Source of the DNA: Holosporales bacterium
Lineage (GTDB): Bacteria > Pseudomonadota > Alphaproteobacteria > Holosporales > Holosporaceae
Reading direction: 5' to 3'
Assembly (NCBI GenBank): GCA_947461445.1
Contig: CANHKV010000007.1
Span: 1 to 59,769 of the forward strand
DNA length: 59,769 nucleotides
A program made the translations under genes and the position numbers. Under the pieces are notes generated by a model, which saw only the letters and a program-made list of their open reading frames with translations, ran no database searches and had not been told where the DNA came from. This document shows positions 45,149 to 53,646 of this stretch, one piece after another (the first letter of the stretch is position 1; every line of letters starts with the position of its first letter).

Positions 45149-46618
45149 CTACATGTGTTTTAGGATATCCGTACATACTTTTTTCCCATCCCCGAAAACC
45201 ATAAAGGTATTGGGTTCGTAAAACAATGGATTATCCAATCCGGCATACCCTGCGGCCATGGACCGTTTGATGAATAAAACCGTTTTGACTTTTTCCAAAT
45301 TAAAAATGGGCATACCATAAATAGAACTGCTGGGATCTTTGGCCAAAGTATTGACAATATCATTAGCCCCGATGATTAATACGACATCACTTTCTGATAA
45401 TTCCATGTTGCTCTCATCCAATTCCAGCATGGATTCATAGGGAACTTTGGCCTCGGCCAACAATACATTCATATGTCCAGGCATGCGTCCTGCTACGGGG
45501 TGAATGGCGTAATGGACGATTGTACCGTTTTCAGATAATTTTTCATTCAATTCTTGTAAAACATGTTGGGCGTGGGCGGCCGCCATACCATATCCCGGAA
45601 TAATCACCACACGCGATGCTGAAGAAAGCACAAAAGCTGCATCTTCTGGTGATAAGGTTTGCACATGGCCTGTATGGGTAAGGGAGGCCGAAATGTTTGC
45701 AGATAAGGGCGCTGGAAAAATAACATCCTTCAAGGATCGATTCATGCCTTTACACATAATCCAGCTGAGTACTGCGCCTGAAAATCCAACAATACTGCCC
45801 ACCACAATAAATAACGGGTGTTCCAAAGAAAATCCAATGCCCAACGTCGCCCAACCAGAGCACGCATTCAGCAAAGAAATGACCACAGGCATATCTGCAC
45901 CCCCAATGGGCAAAACCACAGCGGTTCCCCATAATCCGCTGATCAATAACAAGGCAAACATGGACCACATATTCGGCCAAATCATCATTATAATGCTGAC
46001 CAATACGCTGAAAAGCGTGACAAAAAGCAAGGAATGACGAGGCAGAAGAGACGAAAAATCCTGTTTTAGCCAGCCATGTAATTTCGCACCAGCAATCAAG
46101 GATCCCGTTAACGTAATGGCAGCCATAATGCCGCCGATGGCCAGCTCACATCGGGTTTGCATGGGAATGTTGCCACTGAACAATCCATGTAATGCCACCA
46201 AAACCAACCCAAGTAATGCCGTGGCCATGCCCACCAAAGCATGAAAAAAGGCCATCAATTGTGGCAAATGAATCATGGAAACGCTGCGTGTGATGCCCCA
46301 ACCCAGACCACTGCCCAGCAGAATCGCCGCAACCCATTCCCATTGGGCCAGAATCAACGTATCCAATATGCTGCACGCTGCACAAGAAAAGCTGAGGGTG
46401 CTGTAAAAAATGGTTTTTTGTGATTCTTTTAAGGATACCAAGCTGGCAAAGGCCATGATGCAAAATGCCATGGATAATCCTGTACTGATCACGCGCGCCA
46501 CATCTGGCCATATCCAGTGCAGTCCCGCAAGGGTCAAGCACAATGCCACAGTTTGACTGATTTTAGAACCTAAAATCACGGAAAGAACCCCTGGGTAATT
46601 AGGATTTTTCATCATCAC
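45149..46618 (-). CDS. pntB: NAD(P) transhydrogenase subunit beta (PntB), extended N-terminus
   Basis: Membrane subunit of the proton-translocating transhydrogenase. It has 489 residues, including conserved IHLPQLMAFFHALVG, IGGADMPVVISLLNACSGWA, and the NADP-binding domain III (IIPGYGMAAAHAQ, HPVAGRMPGHMNVLLAEA). Compared with E. coli PntB it has about 40 extra N-terminal residues with one additional hydrophobic segment (TVALCLTLAGLHWIW). The first codon (GTG) overlaps the upstream oxidoreductase stop, so the two genes are coupled. No PntAB is seen beside it. Confidence 0.93.
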   Translation of the reverse strand: MMMKNPNYPGVLSVILGSKISQTVALCLTLAGLHWIWPDVARVISTGLSMAFCIMAFASLVSLKESQKTIFYSTLSFSCAACSILDTLILAQWEWVAAILLGSGLGWGITRSVSMIHLPQLMAFFHALVGMATALLGLVLVALHGLFSGNIPMQTRCELAIGGIMAAITLTGSLIAGAKLHGWLKQDFSSLLPRHSLLFVTLFSVLVSIIMMIWPNMWSMFALLLISGLWGTAVVLPIGGADMPVVISLLNACSGWATLGIGFSLEHPLFIVVGSIVGFSGAVLSWIMCKGMNRSLKDVIFPAPLSANISASLTHTGHVQTLSPEDAAFVLSSASRVVIIPGYGMAAAHAQHVLQELNEKLSENGTIVHYAIHPVAGRMPGHMNVLLAEAKVPYESMLELDESNMELSESDVVLIIGANDIVNTLAKDPSSSIYGMPIFNLEKVKTVLFIKRSMAAGYAGLDNPLFYEPNTFMVFGDGKKVCTDILKHM

Positions 46619-48093
46619 AAGGGCGCTCCTATGGTTGTGGGATTATCGGTTGGGACATCCTGAACCGGCTCATGTTCAGCCAAAATTTGCTCCACCAATT
46701 CTGCCACCGTTGGGATAAATCCCTGGGCATAAAATGGATCTTGCGCAAAACGATAGGCGTTATGACCTGCAAATAATAAGTTATGATCAATGGAAGACCC
46801 GTGGGAAACGGCTTGCAGTGTCTTTTGAATGCAAAAAGAACGTGGATCCGGTTTTTGTCCGGTGCTGCCTTGGGATTGGCTCCAGTTGCTGAAGGCGCAG
46901 GCGCTGAGACATCCCATACAATCAATTTGATCCTGACGAATTTGATTGGCTTGATCCAGCGTCACAAAAATCAAAGTATTTGCGGGCGTTTTCATCCCAT
47001 AATCGAAACCTTTGCCCATCCACGTCTGTGCCTTTTCAAAATCTTGGGCACGAACATAAACGCTGCGACCCCGTTCGCCCAATGCCAATAAGACGCACGA
47101 GTCAGCATGACTGGTTTCTGTATAAGGAATTTGTCGATCAGAACGTTCTTGTAAATTTTCCAAAAAAGCATTTTTGATGGCCGATGAATAAAATCCTGTT
47201 GGACTGAATCGATTCAAGAACACATCGCCCTGTTGTAAGGTTAACAATTTGGCCTTCCATGCCTTGGAAATGGGGCTCTCTTGGGTCAGCAAGGGGCGTG
47301 TTCCAAATTGAAAGGCAATGGGTCCCAATTCCTCGTTATCAATCCAGCTGGACCAATCTTTCAGCGACCACACCCCGCCAGCCATAATGATGGGCGTACG
47401 ATACAGGCCAAATTCACGCATGGTTTCTCTTAAGGCCAGCACACGAGGGTACGGATCTTGAGGAATTAACGGATCTTCTGCATTGCTTAGACCATTATGC
47501 CCACCGGCACGCCAAGGGTCTTCGTATACTACGCCAGACAACCATTGGGCACTGTTTTTATACGACCGTTTCCACAGGGCGCTAAATGCTCTGGCCGAAG
47601 ACACAATGGGGACATAAAATACTTTGAAATGTTCCGCAATATGGGCCAATCGATAGGGCATGCCTGCCCCGCAAGTAATGCCGTGAATTAAGGGGTGGAC
47701 CTCTTTTAAAATGCCTTCCAGTATGGTTTCAACAGCCCCCATTTCCCACAACACGTTGATGTGAATGCGTCCTTTTCCACCAGAAAGATCATGGGCAATT
47801 TTGGCCTGAGCAATGCCGCCGGCAATGGCATGCTCAATAAGCTCTTGATGGCGCTTGGTCCGTGTGCGCTCAGAATACAGTATGGGAACCAAATTTCCGT
47901 TTTCATCCGTATAGTCCGCATTCACACCTGAAAATGTACCGACCCCGCCAGTGGCAGCCCAAGAACCCGCGGTTAATCCATTAGAAATGGAAATGCCTTT
48001 TCCACCTTCGATCAATGGGAGGACCTCTTGGCCAGATATGAAAAGAGGGTTCAAGGATGCCATGTGCAATAATTTGTCAAAGATCTCTTGCAT
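46615..48093 (-). CDS. FMN-dependent nitronate-monooxygenase-like oxidoreductase
   Basis: A 492-residue TIM-barrel protein of the NPD (nitronate monooxygenase) family. It has SNGLTAGSWAATGGVGTFSG at the N-terminus, GITCGAGMPYR, RAGGHNG (catalytic-type His region), IIMAGGVW and an AFQFGTR segment. The C-terminal part has a Cys cluster (DCMGCLSACAF) that could bind metal or an iron-sulfur cluster. Its stop overlaps pntB's start, so it probably forms an operon with pntB-recG. The substrate is not known; it could be an enoyl-reductase-like rather than a nitronate enzyme. Confidence 0.75.
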   Translation of the reverse strand: MQEIFDKLLHMASLNPLFISGQEVLPLIEGGKGISISNGLTAGSWAATGGVGTFSGVNADYTDENGNLVPILYSERTRTKRHQELIEHAIAGGIAQAKIAHDLSGGKGRIHINVLWEMGAVETILEGILKEVHPLIHGITCGAGMPYRLAHIAEHFKVFYVPIVSSARAFSALWKRSYKNSAQWLSGVVYEDPWRAGGHNGLSNAEDPLIPQDPYPRVLALRETMREFGLYRTPIIMAGGVWSLKDWSSWIDNEELGPIAFQFGTRPLLTQESPISKAWKAKLLTLQQGDVFLNRFSPTGFYSSAIKNAFLENLQERSDRQIPYTETSHADSCVLLALGERGRSVYVRAQDFEKAQTWMGKGFDYGMKTPANTLIFVTLDQANQIRQDQIDCMGCLSACAFSNWSQSQGSTGQKPDPRSFCIQKTLQAVSHGSSIDHNLLFAGHNAYRFAQDPFYAQGFIPTVAELVEQILAEHEPVQDVPTDNPTTIGAPL

Positions 48094-48317
48094 TCTAAAG
48101 GAACGGAGTCATAAAAAGCAATGCAATGGATAAAAAATCCTATATACCAAGCATCACAACCCCGTGTTTCAATCAAAAATTCCCAGCTTACGATTGCATT
48201 CAATGAGGCTTTTATTTTATAATAGGCATCAGTCTGTGGGTAAAATTGGGTGTTTTAACCCACAACCATTCGTACGTATGGAATGAGCCAGCACCATCTT
48301 GTCAGAGGAGTTATCCC

Positions 48318-49496
48318 GTGCATACTAAAAAGATTGTTGTTTTTCGAGCCAGCTCTTGTCAAGAAAAACGGGTACCAATGACGCCAGGTGTGGCTAAAAA
48401 ACTCATTGATTTGGGGTGGACCATTGCCTTGCAATCCGGTGCAGGATTAAACAGTGGCTTTTTGGATACAGATTACGTGGGTGTTCATGTGGACGAGGAT
48501 GAGCGTGTCTTAGCCGATGGAGCATCTTGTGCCCTGTGTTTTGGCCCACTAACGTCAGAACAATATTCCTTTTTACCCAAAACGTGTGCAGTTATTGGCC
48601 TGTTGGGCGGTGATCGCGCCCCTGATTATGTCCATTCCCATTCGGCTTATAGTTTAGAACGTTTGCCCAGAACCTCTGGGGCCCAAGTGATGGATGTACT
48701 AACCTCCCAGAGCAGCTTATATGGATATTGGGCGGTTTTGGATGGCGCACGGCGATTGCCTCGTGTTATGCCCATGATGATGACGCCTTCGGGTCGTTTA
48801 AACCCATCTCATGTTTTGGTTTTGGGTGCGGGGGTGGCGGGTTTACAGGCCATTGCGACGGCTCAACGTTTGGGTGCGGTGGTTTCAGCCTTTGATGTAC
48901 GGGAATCGGCCAGAGGTGCAGTGGAAAGTTTAGGGGCTAAGTTTTATCATTTTTCAGAGGAAACCTTGCGGGATAAAATGGGGAATAATGGTCAGACGAC
49001 CGTAAATAAAATGTCTGAAAGGATTCAAAATCAGGCCCAATCATCCTCTGGTGAAGGTCAGGGCGGATATGGTCAAAAAGTGGGCACAGATACGTTATTG
49101 GCCCAACAGGATCTGATTGGAACATTGTTGCCGAAAACACATTTGGTGATTGCCACCGCCATGGTTCCTGGTCAAGAACCCCCCATTTTAATCACCAATT
49201 CTATGGTACAATCCATGCCCTATGGATCTGTGATTATGGATTTAGCCACCGATCGATTGGATGCACCGTTGGGCAGTTCAGGCAATTGCGCCATCAGCCG
49301 TCGTGGCGAAGACATACAGTTATACGGCGTCACCATTGTGGGAACATCCTATGGCATGAGTCATATGGCTGTTGATGCCAGCACCATGTACGCCAATAAT
49401 CTTTTCGCGTTTATTCAATATGCTTGGGATGACCATATGGGCGGAATCAATAATGATCTCGATTTGGTCAAGCCGTTAAGATTATCGCTGGCGTGA
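48318..49496 (+). CDS. pntA: NAD(P) transhydrogenase subunit alpha, soluble part (PntAA)
   Basis: A 392-residue NAD(H)-binding domain I protein with the alanine-dehydrogenase-like N-domain (IVVFRASSCQEKRVPMTPG), the dinucleotide fold VLGAGVAGLQAIATAQRLGA and DVRESARGAVESLGA. It ends before the membrane part, so it is PntAA of the three-gene type. GTG 48318 is chosen because AGAGGAG lies 7 nt upstream. It is divergent from pntB; the membrane subunit PntAB that normally follows is missing here. Confidence 0.9.
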   Translation: MHTKKIVVFRASSCQEKRVPMTPGVAKKLIDLGWTIALQSGAGLNSGFLDTDYVGVHVDEDERVLADGASCALCFGPLTSEQYSFLPKTCAVIGLLGGDRAPDYVHSHSAYSLERLPRTSGAQVMDVLTSQSSLYGYWAVLDGARRLPRVMPMMMTPSGRLNPSHVLVLGAGVAGLQAIATAQRLGAVVSAFDVRESARGAVESLGAKFYHFSEETLRDKMGNNGQTTVNKMSERIQNQAQSSSGEGQGGYGQKVGTDTLLAQQDLIGTLLPKTHLVIATAMVPGQEPPILITNSMVQSMPYGSVIMDLATDRLDAPLGSSGNCAISRRGEDIQLYGVTIVGTSYGMSHMAVDASTMYANNLFAFIQYAWDDHMGGINNDLDLVKPLRLSLA

Positions 49497-49539
49497 TCAT
49501 GATTTGATATCATTCTTCTGGCCTCTATTTCCATCAGGG

Positions 49540-49716
49540 TTATGTGTTTTCTTCCTGTGAAGAAGGCCTATAATTCCAAATTCCACTGCCATTGGCGCCC
49601 AACATTGGAGCTTGATTTTCTTTATTATTATTTTGGTTTGCCATTGAACAGGTGGTGTCGTCCGCGGAAACTTGGATTGCAGCAGTCAAAGCAATCATTG
49701 TTAGTATAATTTTCAC
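49540..49716 (-). CDS. Small secreted protein, 58 residues, with LGAN motif
   Basis: A small gene with a strong AAGGA ribosome binding site 9 nt before GTG 49716. It has a signal peptide (KIILTMIALTAAIQVSA, cleavage before DDTTCS) and a 40-residue mature part, Asn-rich (MANQNNNKENQAP) and followed by LGANGSGIWNYRPSS. The LGAN...W..Y motif recurs in the next upstream gene (49781-50332). No family is recognised. Confidence 0.6.
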   Translation of the reverse strand: MKIILTMIALTAAIQVSADDTTCSMANQNNNKENQAPMLGANGSGIWNYRPSSQEENT

Positions 49717-49780
49717 TTTTTTTGTTCCTTTTTTGTTTTTAATTTCGTATTTATTGTAAAATACTTTTGTTAAAAAACTT

Positions 49781-50332
49781 TTACTTATTCCTTACCGTAA
49801 AAAATGAAGTCTTAGACTGAAGTTTTGGTGGGGTTTTTGCTGGTTTTACTGCTGTGCGTGGCCCCATATTCCCACCGCGGGATAAAGTGGCAGGTTTTGC
49901 CCCTATAAAGTTTGATTTTGTTTTGGCTATGGCGGTTTTTGTTGCTGTTTTTGTTTTTGGTGCCACTGTTCCTATTTGATTTGGTAGTGGTGTGCCATAT
50001 TTCGTCATCACAGCCATGGGAATCGCGTTATCGACCATGGGATCGACATGGATTGTGGCACCATCGATTTTGGCATCAACTGGGGCTGGAGCAGACCAAT
50101 CCATATTTGTGGTTGCAAAAATATCATGATCCATGGCAGGATCTATTTTGGTTTCATATCCTATTGGTTCTGCTGTGTGTGTCACACTATCCAGGTTATA
50201 GGGGGACCACGTGGCAGGATTTGCCCCCAAGACAGCATTGTCTATGGCAATGGTTGCACCCGAGTCCATGGATTGGCATTGTCCAGAAATCAAAAAGCAA
50301 ATAAAAATAGAATATATCAGTGTATTTTTCAT
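49781..50332 (-). CDS. Unrecognised secreted protein, 183 residues
   Basis: It starts with a signal peptide (NTLIYSIFICFLISGQCQS), then an Asp/Ala/Pro-rich middle containing VLGANPATWSPYN, which resembles a segment of the small gene downstream, and a basic C-terminal part rich in Thr, Lys and Ala (KTKTATKTAIAKTKS, TAVKPAKTPPK). There are no hydrophobic segments after the signal. It may be a paralogue pair with the gene at 49540-49716; role unknown. Confidence 0.55.
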   Translation of the reverse strand: MKNTLIYSIFICFLISGQCQSMDSGATIAIDNAVLGANPATWSPYNLDSVTHTAEPIGYETKIDPAMDHDIFATTNMDWSAPAPVDAKIDGATIHVDPMVDNAIPMAVMTKYGTPLPNQIGTVAPKTKTATKTAIAKTKSNFIGAKPATLSRGGNMGPRTAVKPAKTPPKLQSKTSFFTVRNK

Positions 50333-50418
50333 CGAGATTAAATTTAAACATTGTTATAATTAAATATAAATCAATATTCGTAACTTTACGTTAAAATTTG
50401 GCAATGGGGCGATTTTTA

Positions 50419-50446
50419 TTGATTTTGATTTTCTCTGTGATAGAAT
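50419..50446 (+). promoter_or_regulatory. Likely sigma70-type promoter for def-fmt
   Basis: TTGATT and TAGAAT separated by 16 bp lie 35 nt before the def ATG. This is the best -35/-10 pair seen near the operon; it is not experimentally supported. Confidence 0.45.
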
Positions 50447-50480
50447 AACCATAATAGCGCAGAAAAGACACCACGTTTTC

Positions 50481-50975
50481 ATGGCAAAATTAAATATATT
50501 ACAAGAACCCGATCCCAGATTGCGGCATCCCACAGTGGATGTGGAACAATTCGACCACCAGATTGCGCAACATTTAGAAAACATGTTGGAAACCATGTAT
50601 GCCCACGATGGGGTGGGTTTGGCTGCGCCTCAGGTTAATTTACGACAACGGTTGGTGGTGATGGATGTGGGGGATGGGCCCATCAAACTGGTCAATCCCA
50701 CCATCATTGATCAATCAGAAGACCGTTCAGTCACCAAGGAAGGCTGCCTGTCGGTACCAGAATATCAGGCCCGCGTCCGACGATGTTCTGATGTGCGTGT
50801 GCGGTATTATGACGAAACAGGAACAGAGCACGAACGTACCTTTTCTGGATTGGCGGCCACGTGCATTCAGCATGAAATCGATCACTTGCATGGCATTTTA
50901 TTTATTGATCATTTGTCCTCTTTTGAACGCAGTTTGGTTCGTAAAAAATTGCAAAAAGTTGCAAAAAATGGGTAA
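50481..50975 (+). CDS. def: Peptide deformylase
   Basis: Removes the formyl group from nascent proteins. The 164-residue metalloenzyme has motif 1 GVGLAAPQV, motif 2 EGCLSVP with metal ligand Cys89, and motif 3 QHEIDH with His131, Glu132 and His135. All ligands are intact. It is followed by fmt, the gene for the formylating enzyme, 13 nt after its stop (or overlapping if an earlier fmt ATG is used), as commonly found. Confidence 0.96.
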   Translation: MAKLNILQEPDPRLRHPTVDVEQFDHQIAQHLENMLETMYAHDGVGLAAPQVNLRQRLVVMDVGDGPIKLVNPTIIDQSEDRSVTKEGCLSVPEYQARVRRCSDVRVRYYDETGTEHERTFSGLAATCIQHEIDHLHGILFIDHLSSFERSLVRKKLQKVAKNG

Positions 50976-50988
50976 TGGCGCTTTAACC

Positions 50989-51990
50989 ATGCCTCGTGTG
51001 GTATTTATGGGCTCATGCCCCTTTGCCCTGAGCATTTTACAGGCCCTGGTGGAAAAATTTTTCGTCGTGGGTGTATTTACCGCACCACCAAAACCAAAAG
51101 GCCGAGGGCACATCATTCATCAAACATGCGTGCATGAGTATGCCGATTCTGTGGGTATTCCTGTATTTACCCCCAGCACATTTCGCCATGACGACGCCGT
51201 GAACGATTTGAAAACCCTGAATCCACATGTGGCCGTGGTGGCATCCTATGGGTTATTGTTGCCTCAGCGGGTTCTGGATATTCCAGCTCTGGGTTGTGTC
51301 AATGTGCATCCATCGATTTTACCCCGTTGGCGGGGTGCTTCGCCCTTGGTACAGCCCTTATTGGCTGGTGATGATGAAACGGGTGTGGCCATTATGGTCA
51401 TGGATGCGGGAATGGATACGGGGCCTGTTTTACAGCAAACACGCATACCCATACCACCGCGCACCACCATTGCTGCATTAACACAGATTGTAGCCCAGCA
51501 GGGAGCAGAGGTGTTGTGTCAGGTTTTACCCCAATATTTATCCGGTCATTTAAAACCCGTGCCACAATCGCCAGACGGGGTTACGTATGCCCCAAAAATA
51601 ACAAAAGAAATGGGCCACTTGGATTGGTCGGATTCGGCCTGGAATTTATTGCGGAAAATAGACGCGTTACAGCCATGGCCAGGAACGTGGGGAATGATTG
51701 GCGGGCAAGCGATAGGTTTTCTGCGGGCCGATGCGGGCACTGTGAATGATGGCGCCTCTGATTCTGGTGCCAACCCAGGCAAAGGCATTATCCGGGATGA
51801 TGGGGGTAATTTTGGTCTGGGTTCAGGGGGGGGCGTATCTCTGGGAACCATTGTGCCGTGGGAAAAATCGTGGGCCATTGTATGCGGTCAAAACACTCTG
51901 TTGATCCCCAAACACGTCCGATCAACCAATGGAAAAACCATGGATGCAGAGGCCTTTTTGCGTGGTCATAGAGAGATTCTGTTCTTATAA
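50989..51990 (+). CDS. fmt: Methionyl-tRNA formyltransferase
   Basis: Adds a formyl group from formyl-tetrahydrofolate to initiator Met-tRNA. At 333 residues, it begins MPRVVFMGS and has the catalytic Asn105 and His107 in NVHPSILPRWRGASP and Asp143 in MDAGMDTGPV, with the C-terminal tRNA-binding barrel following. An in-frame ATG at 50968 overlaps the def stop; ATG 50989 fits family starts better. No ribosome binding site is obvious, so translation may be coupled to def. Confidence 0.93.
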   Translation: MPRVVFMGSCPFALSILQALVEKFFVVGVFTAPPKPKGRGHIIHQTCVHEYADSVGIPVFTPSTFRHDDAVNDLKTLNPHVAVVASYGLLLPQRVLDIPALGCVNVHPSILPRWRGASPLVQPLLAGDDETGVAIMVMDAGMDTGPVLQQTRIPIPPRTTIAALTQIVAQQGAEVLCQVLPQYLSGHLKPVPQSPDGVTYAPKITKEMGHLDWSDSAWNLLRKIDALQPWPGTWGMIGGQAIGFLRADAGTVNDGASDSGANPGKGIIRDDGGNFGLGSGGGVSLGTIVPWEKSWAIVCGQNTLLIPKHVRSTNGKTMDAEAFLRGHREILFL

Positions 51991-52231
51991 AGAACTTTGA
52001 TCATTATCTGTAGACACTCGTCCTGGTAAAATTAGCAGCTCTGTTCATGGTGAATTGTGGAATGAATTTTTTTAGATTTTTTCTTTATTTTTTCTGTAAC
52101 CACGGGGGATTTTTTCATTTCTGAGATTTGATTAGCCCCCGAAGTGAGTATTATTCAGCCTAAATGCATGAATCAAATGAAAAACATTTATTTTTGATCT
52201 GCTCTGCTTTTTTTAACAACTCTTCATAATA

Positions 52232-53381
52232 TTATTTGTTGTTTTTTGATTTATTATTTTGGATCTCGTGTGTTAACTTTTTCATGCCTTCAAAACCAGC
52301 AGGACGGTATATAACTTTTAAGTAGGATGGAATGGCCTTTAGATATCCTTCGAAATTCCTTAGGGAATTCGGATCATTGAGCGCTTTAAGAAAGATCTTA
52401 TGTATTTCAGTTTCAACGGTTGTTAGTAAAGTTCGCACCTCTTTTGAAAATTCGTTTGGAATGTTCATGGTATAAAAAATGTAAGTTTTTTCTTGCTCTT
52501 TATATATTTGATCCTTATTTTTATCGACAAATTTACATCTATTTTCAATGAGCTTAGAAAATTCTAATTCAATGCATTTTACAGGTTCTTGATAAAATTC
52601 TCCCTCTTTTTTATCAGTTAACGACTGATAACTGTTTGGTGATGTATCATTATTGAAAATTCCCAGAATTCGCCCTATATTTTCCCATTCTTCGTTTGTG
52701 ACATTACTGAGTCCTATATTTTTCAAGTCTTCGTTTGTGATATTACTTGTTCCTAGATTTTTCAAGTTTTCTTTTGTGAAATTTTTTATTCTTAAATTTT
52801 CCACGCCTTTGTTTATGAAATCTGTGATTTTTCCTGGATATAAACTCAAATATTTTTTTATTATTTCGCATTTAAAGCTTAAGCTACGCTTTTCATTTCC
52901 AAAATTTTTAATTTCTTTCATCAAAGATTCACCACTGGAATAAAATTCATTTAAATCTGAATAACTCTGTGCAAAATCTGTAAAAATTTTCTTGAGACAT
53001 ATCAAACCGGCGTCCCCCACTTAATAAATTGACGTCTCTATTTTTTTCCTCCATACATTCATCCATTCTGATTTTTAATGTACCTATGTACGTTTCCAGG
53101 ACGTGTTTCATTTTATTTGATGCGAATTATGGTATTAATATGGGATAAAGATCGTTAAAATCTGTTTCTTTTTTATTGTATGTATTCAGAATATTGGTTA
53201 ATAATGTCTCGAATCTCTGGAGGAGCTTTTCCCCCTCCTCACTGACGCATTTTACGGAATGTGGTTTGGGGGCATCCATATCAGAATTCAAACTGCAGGA
53301 ACGCTCTACGGAATAAACAGATACAGAGCCAATTGTTGCAAAAAAAATCGCGGTTAGTGATTTTCTAATTTTATTTTTCAT
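52232..53381 (-). pseudogene. Broken secreted-protein gene with a stop codon and a frameshift
   Basis: The N-terminal part (53381-53127) has a signal peptide (KIRKSLTAIFFATIGSVSVYS) and ends at an in-frame TAA. Translation of the same frame beyond the TAA stays open and protein-like (KMKHVLETYIGTLKIRMDE) until near 53016, where a run of five G's separates it from the 262-codon downstream frame, which lacks an ATG (it opens at a GTG right after a stop). Dropping one G joins the frames to give about 385 codons. The downstream part has three 13-residue repeats. Partial similarity to the next gene suggests a decayed paralogue. Confidence 0.6.
52667..52783 (-). repeat. 39-bp tandem repeat, three copies, in the broken gene
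   Basis: Three consecutive 13-residue units of the form N-[FIV]-T-x-E-[ND]-L-K-N-[LI]-G-x-S (NFTKENLKNLGTS, NITNEDLKNIGLS, NVTNEEWENIGRI) are encoded by 39-bp repeats. Repeat unit number may have changed during decay of the gene. Confidence 0.75.
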
Positions 53382-53646
53382 AAAAATATAGCCTTTTTTT
53401 TAATTAAATATTTTTAAAAATAGTTTTTAAATACAAACTATATGTTAAATTTTGACAACAATTAAACTTTTTGTAAAGTAATTTTTAGTATTTTCTGTTT
53501 TTTTGAAATATTATAATGTTGGCGGTTTTTTGGTGCCATGGGAGGCGTTCTTTTGGTGCACATCCAAAATAAGGCCCCCTCTGGTTATGTCCAGTTACCA
53601 TGGCTGTATAGGTCATGGTTTTTCCAAAATTGTGGGACGTTTTGTT

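Noticed and set aside
52100-52136. Terminator after fmt (CGGGGG ... CCCCCG)
   Set aside because: The loop is too long and no T-run follows the second arm.
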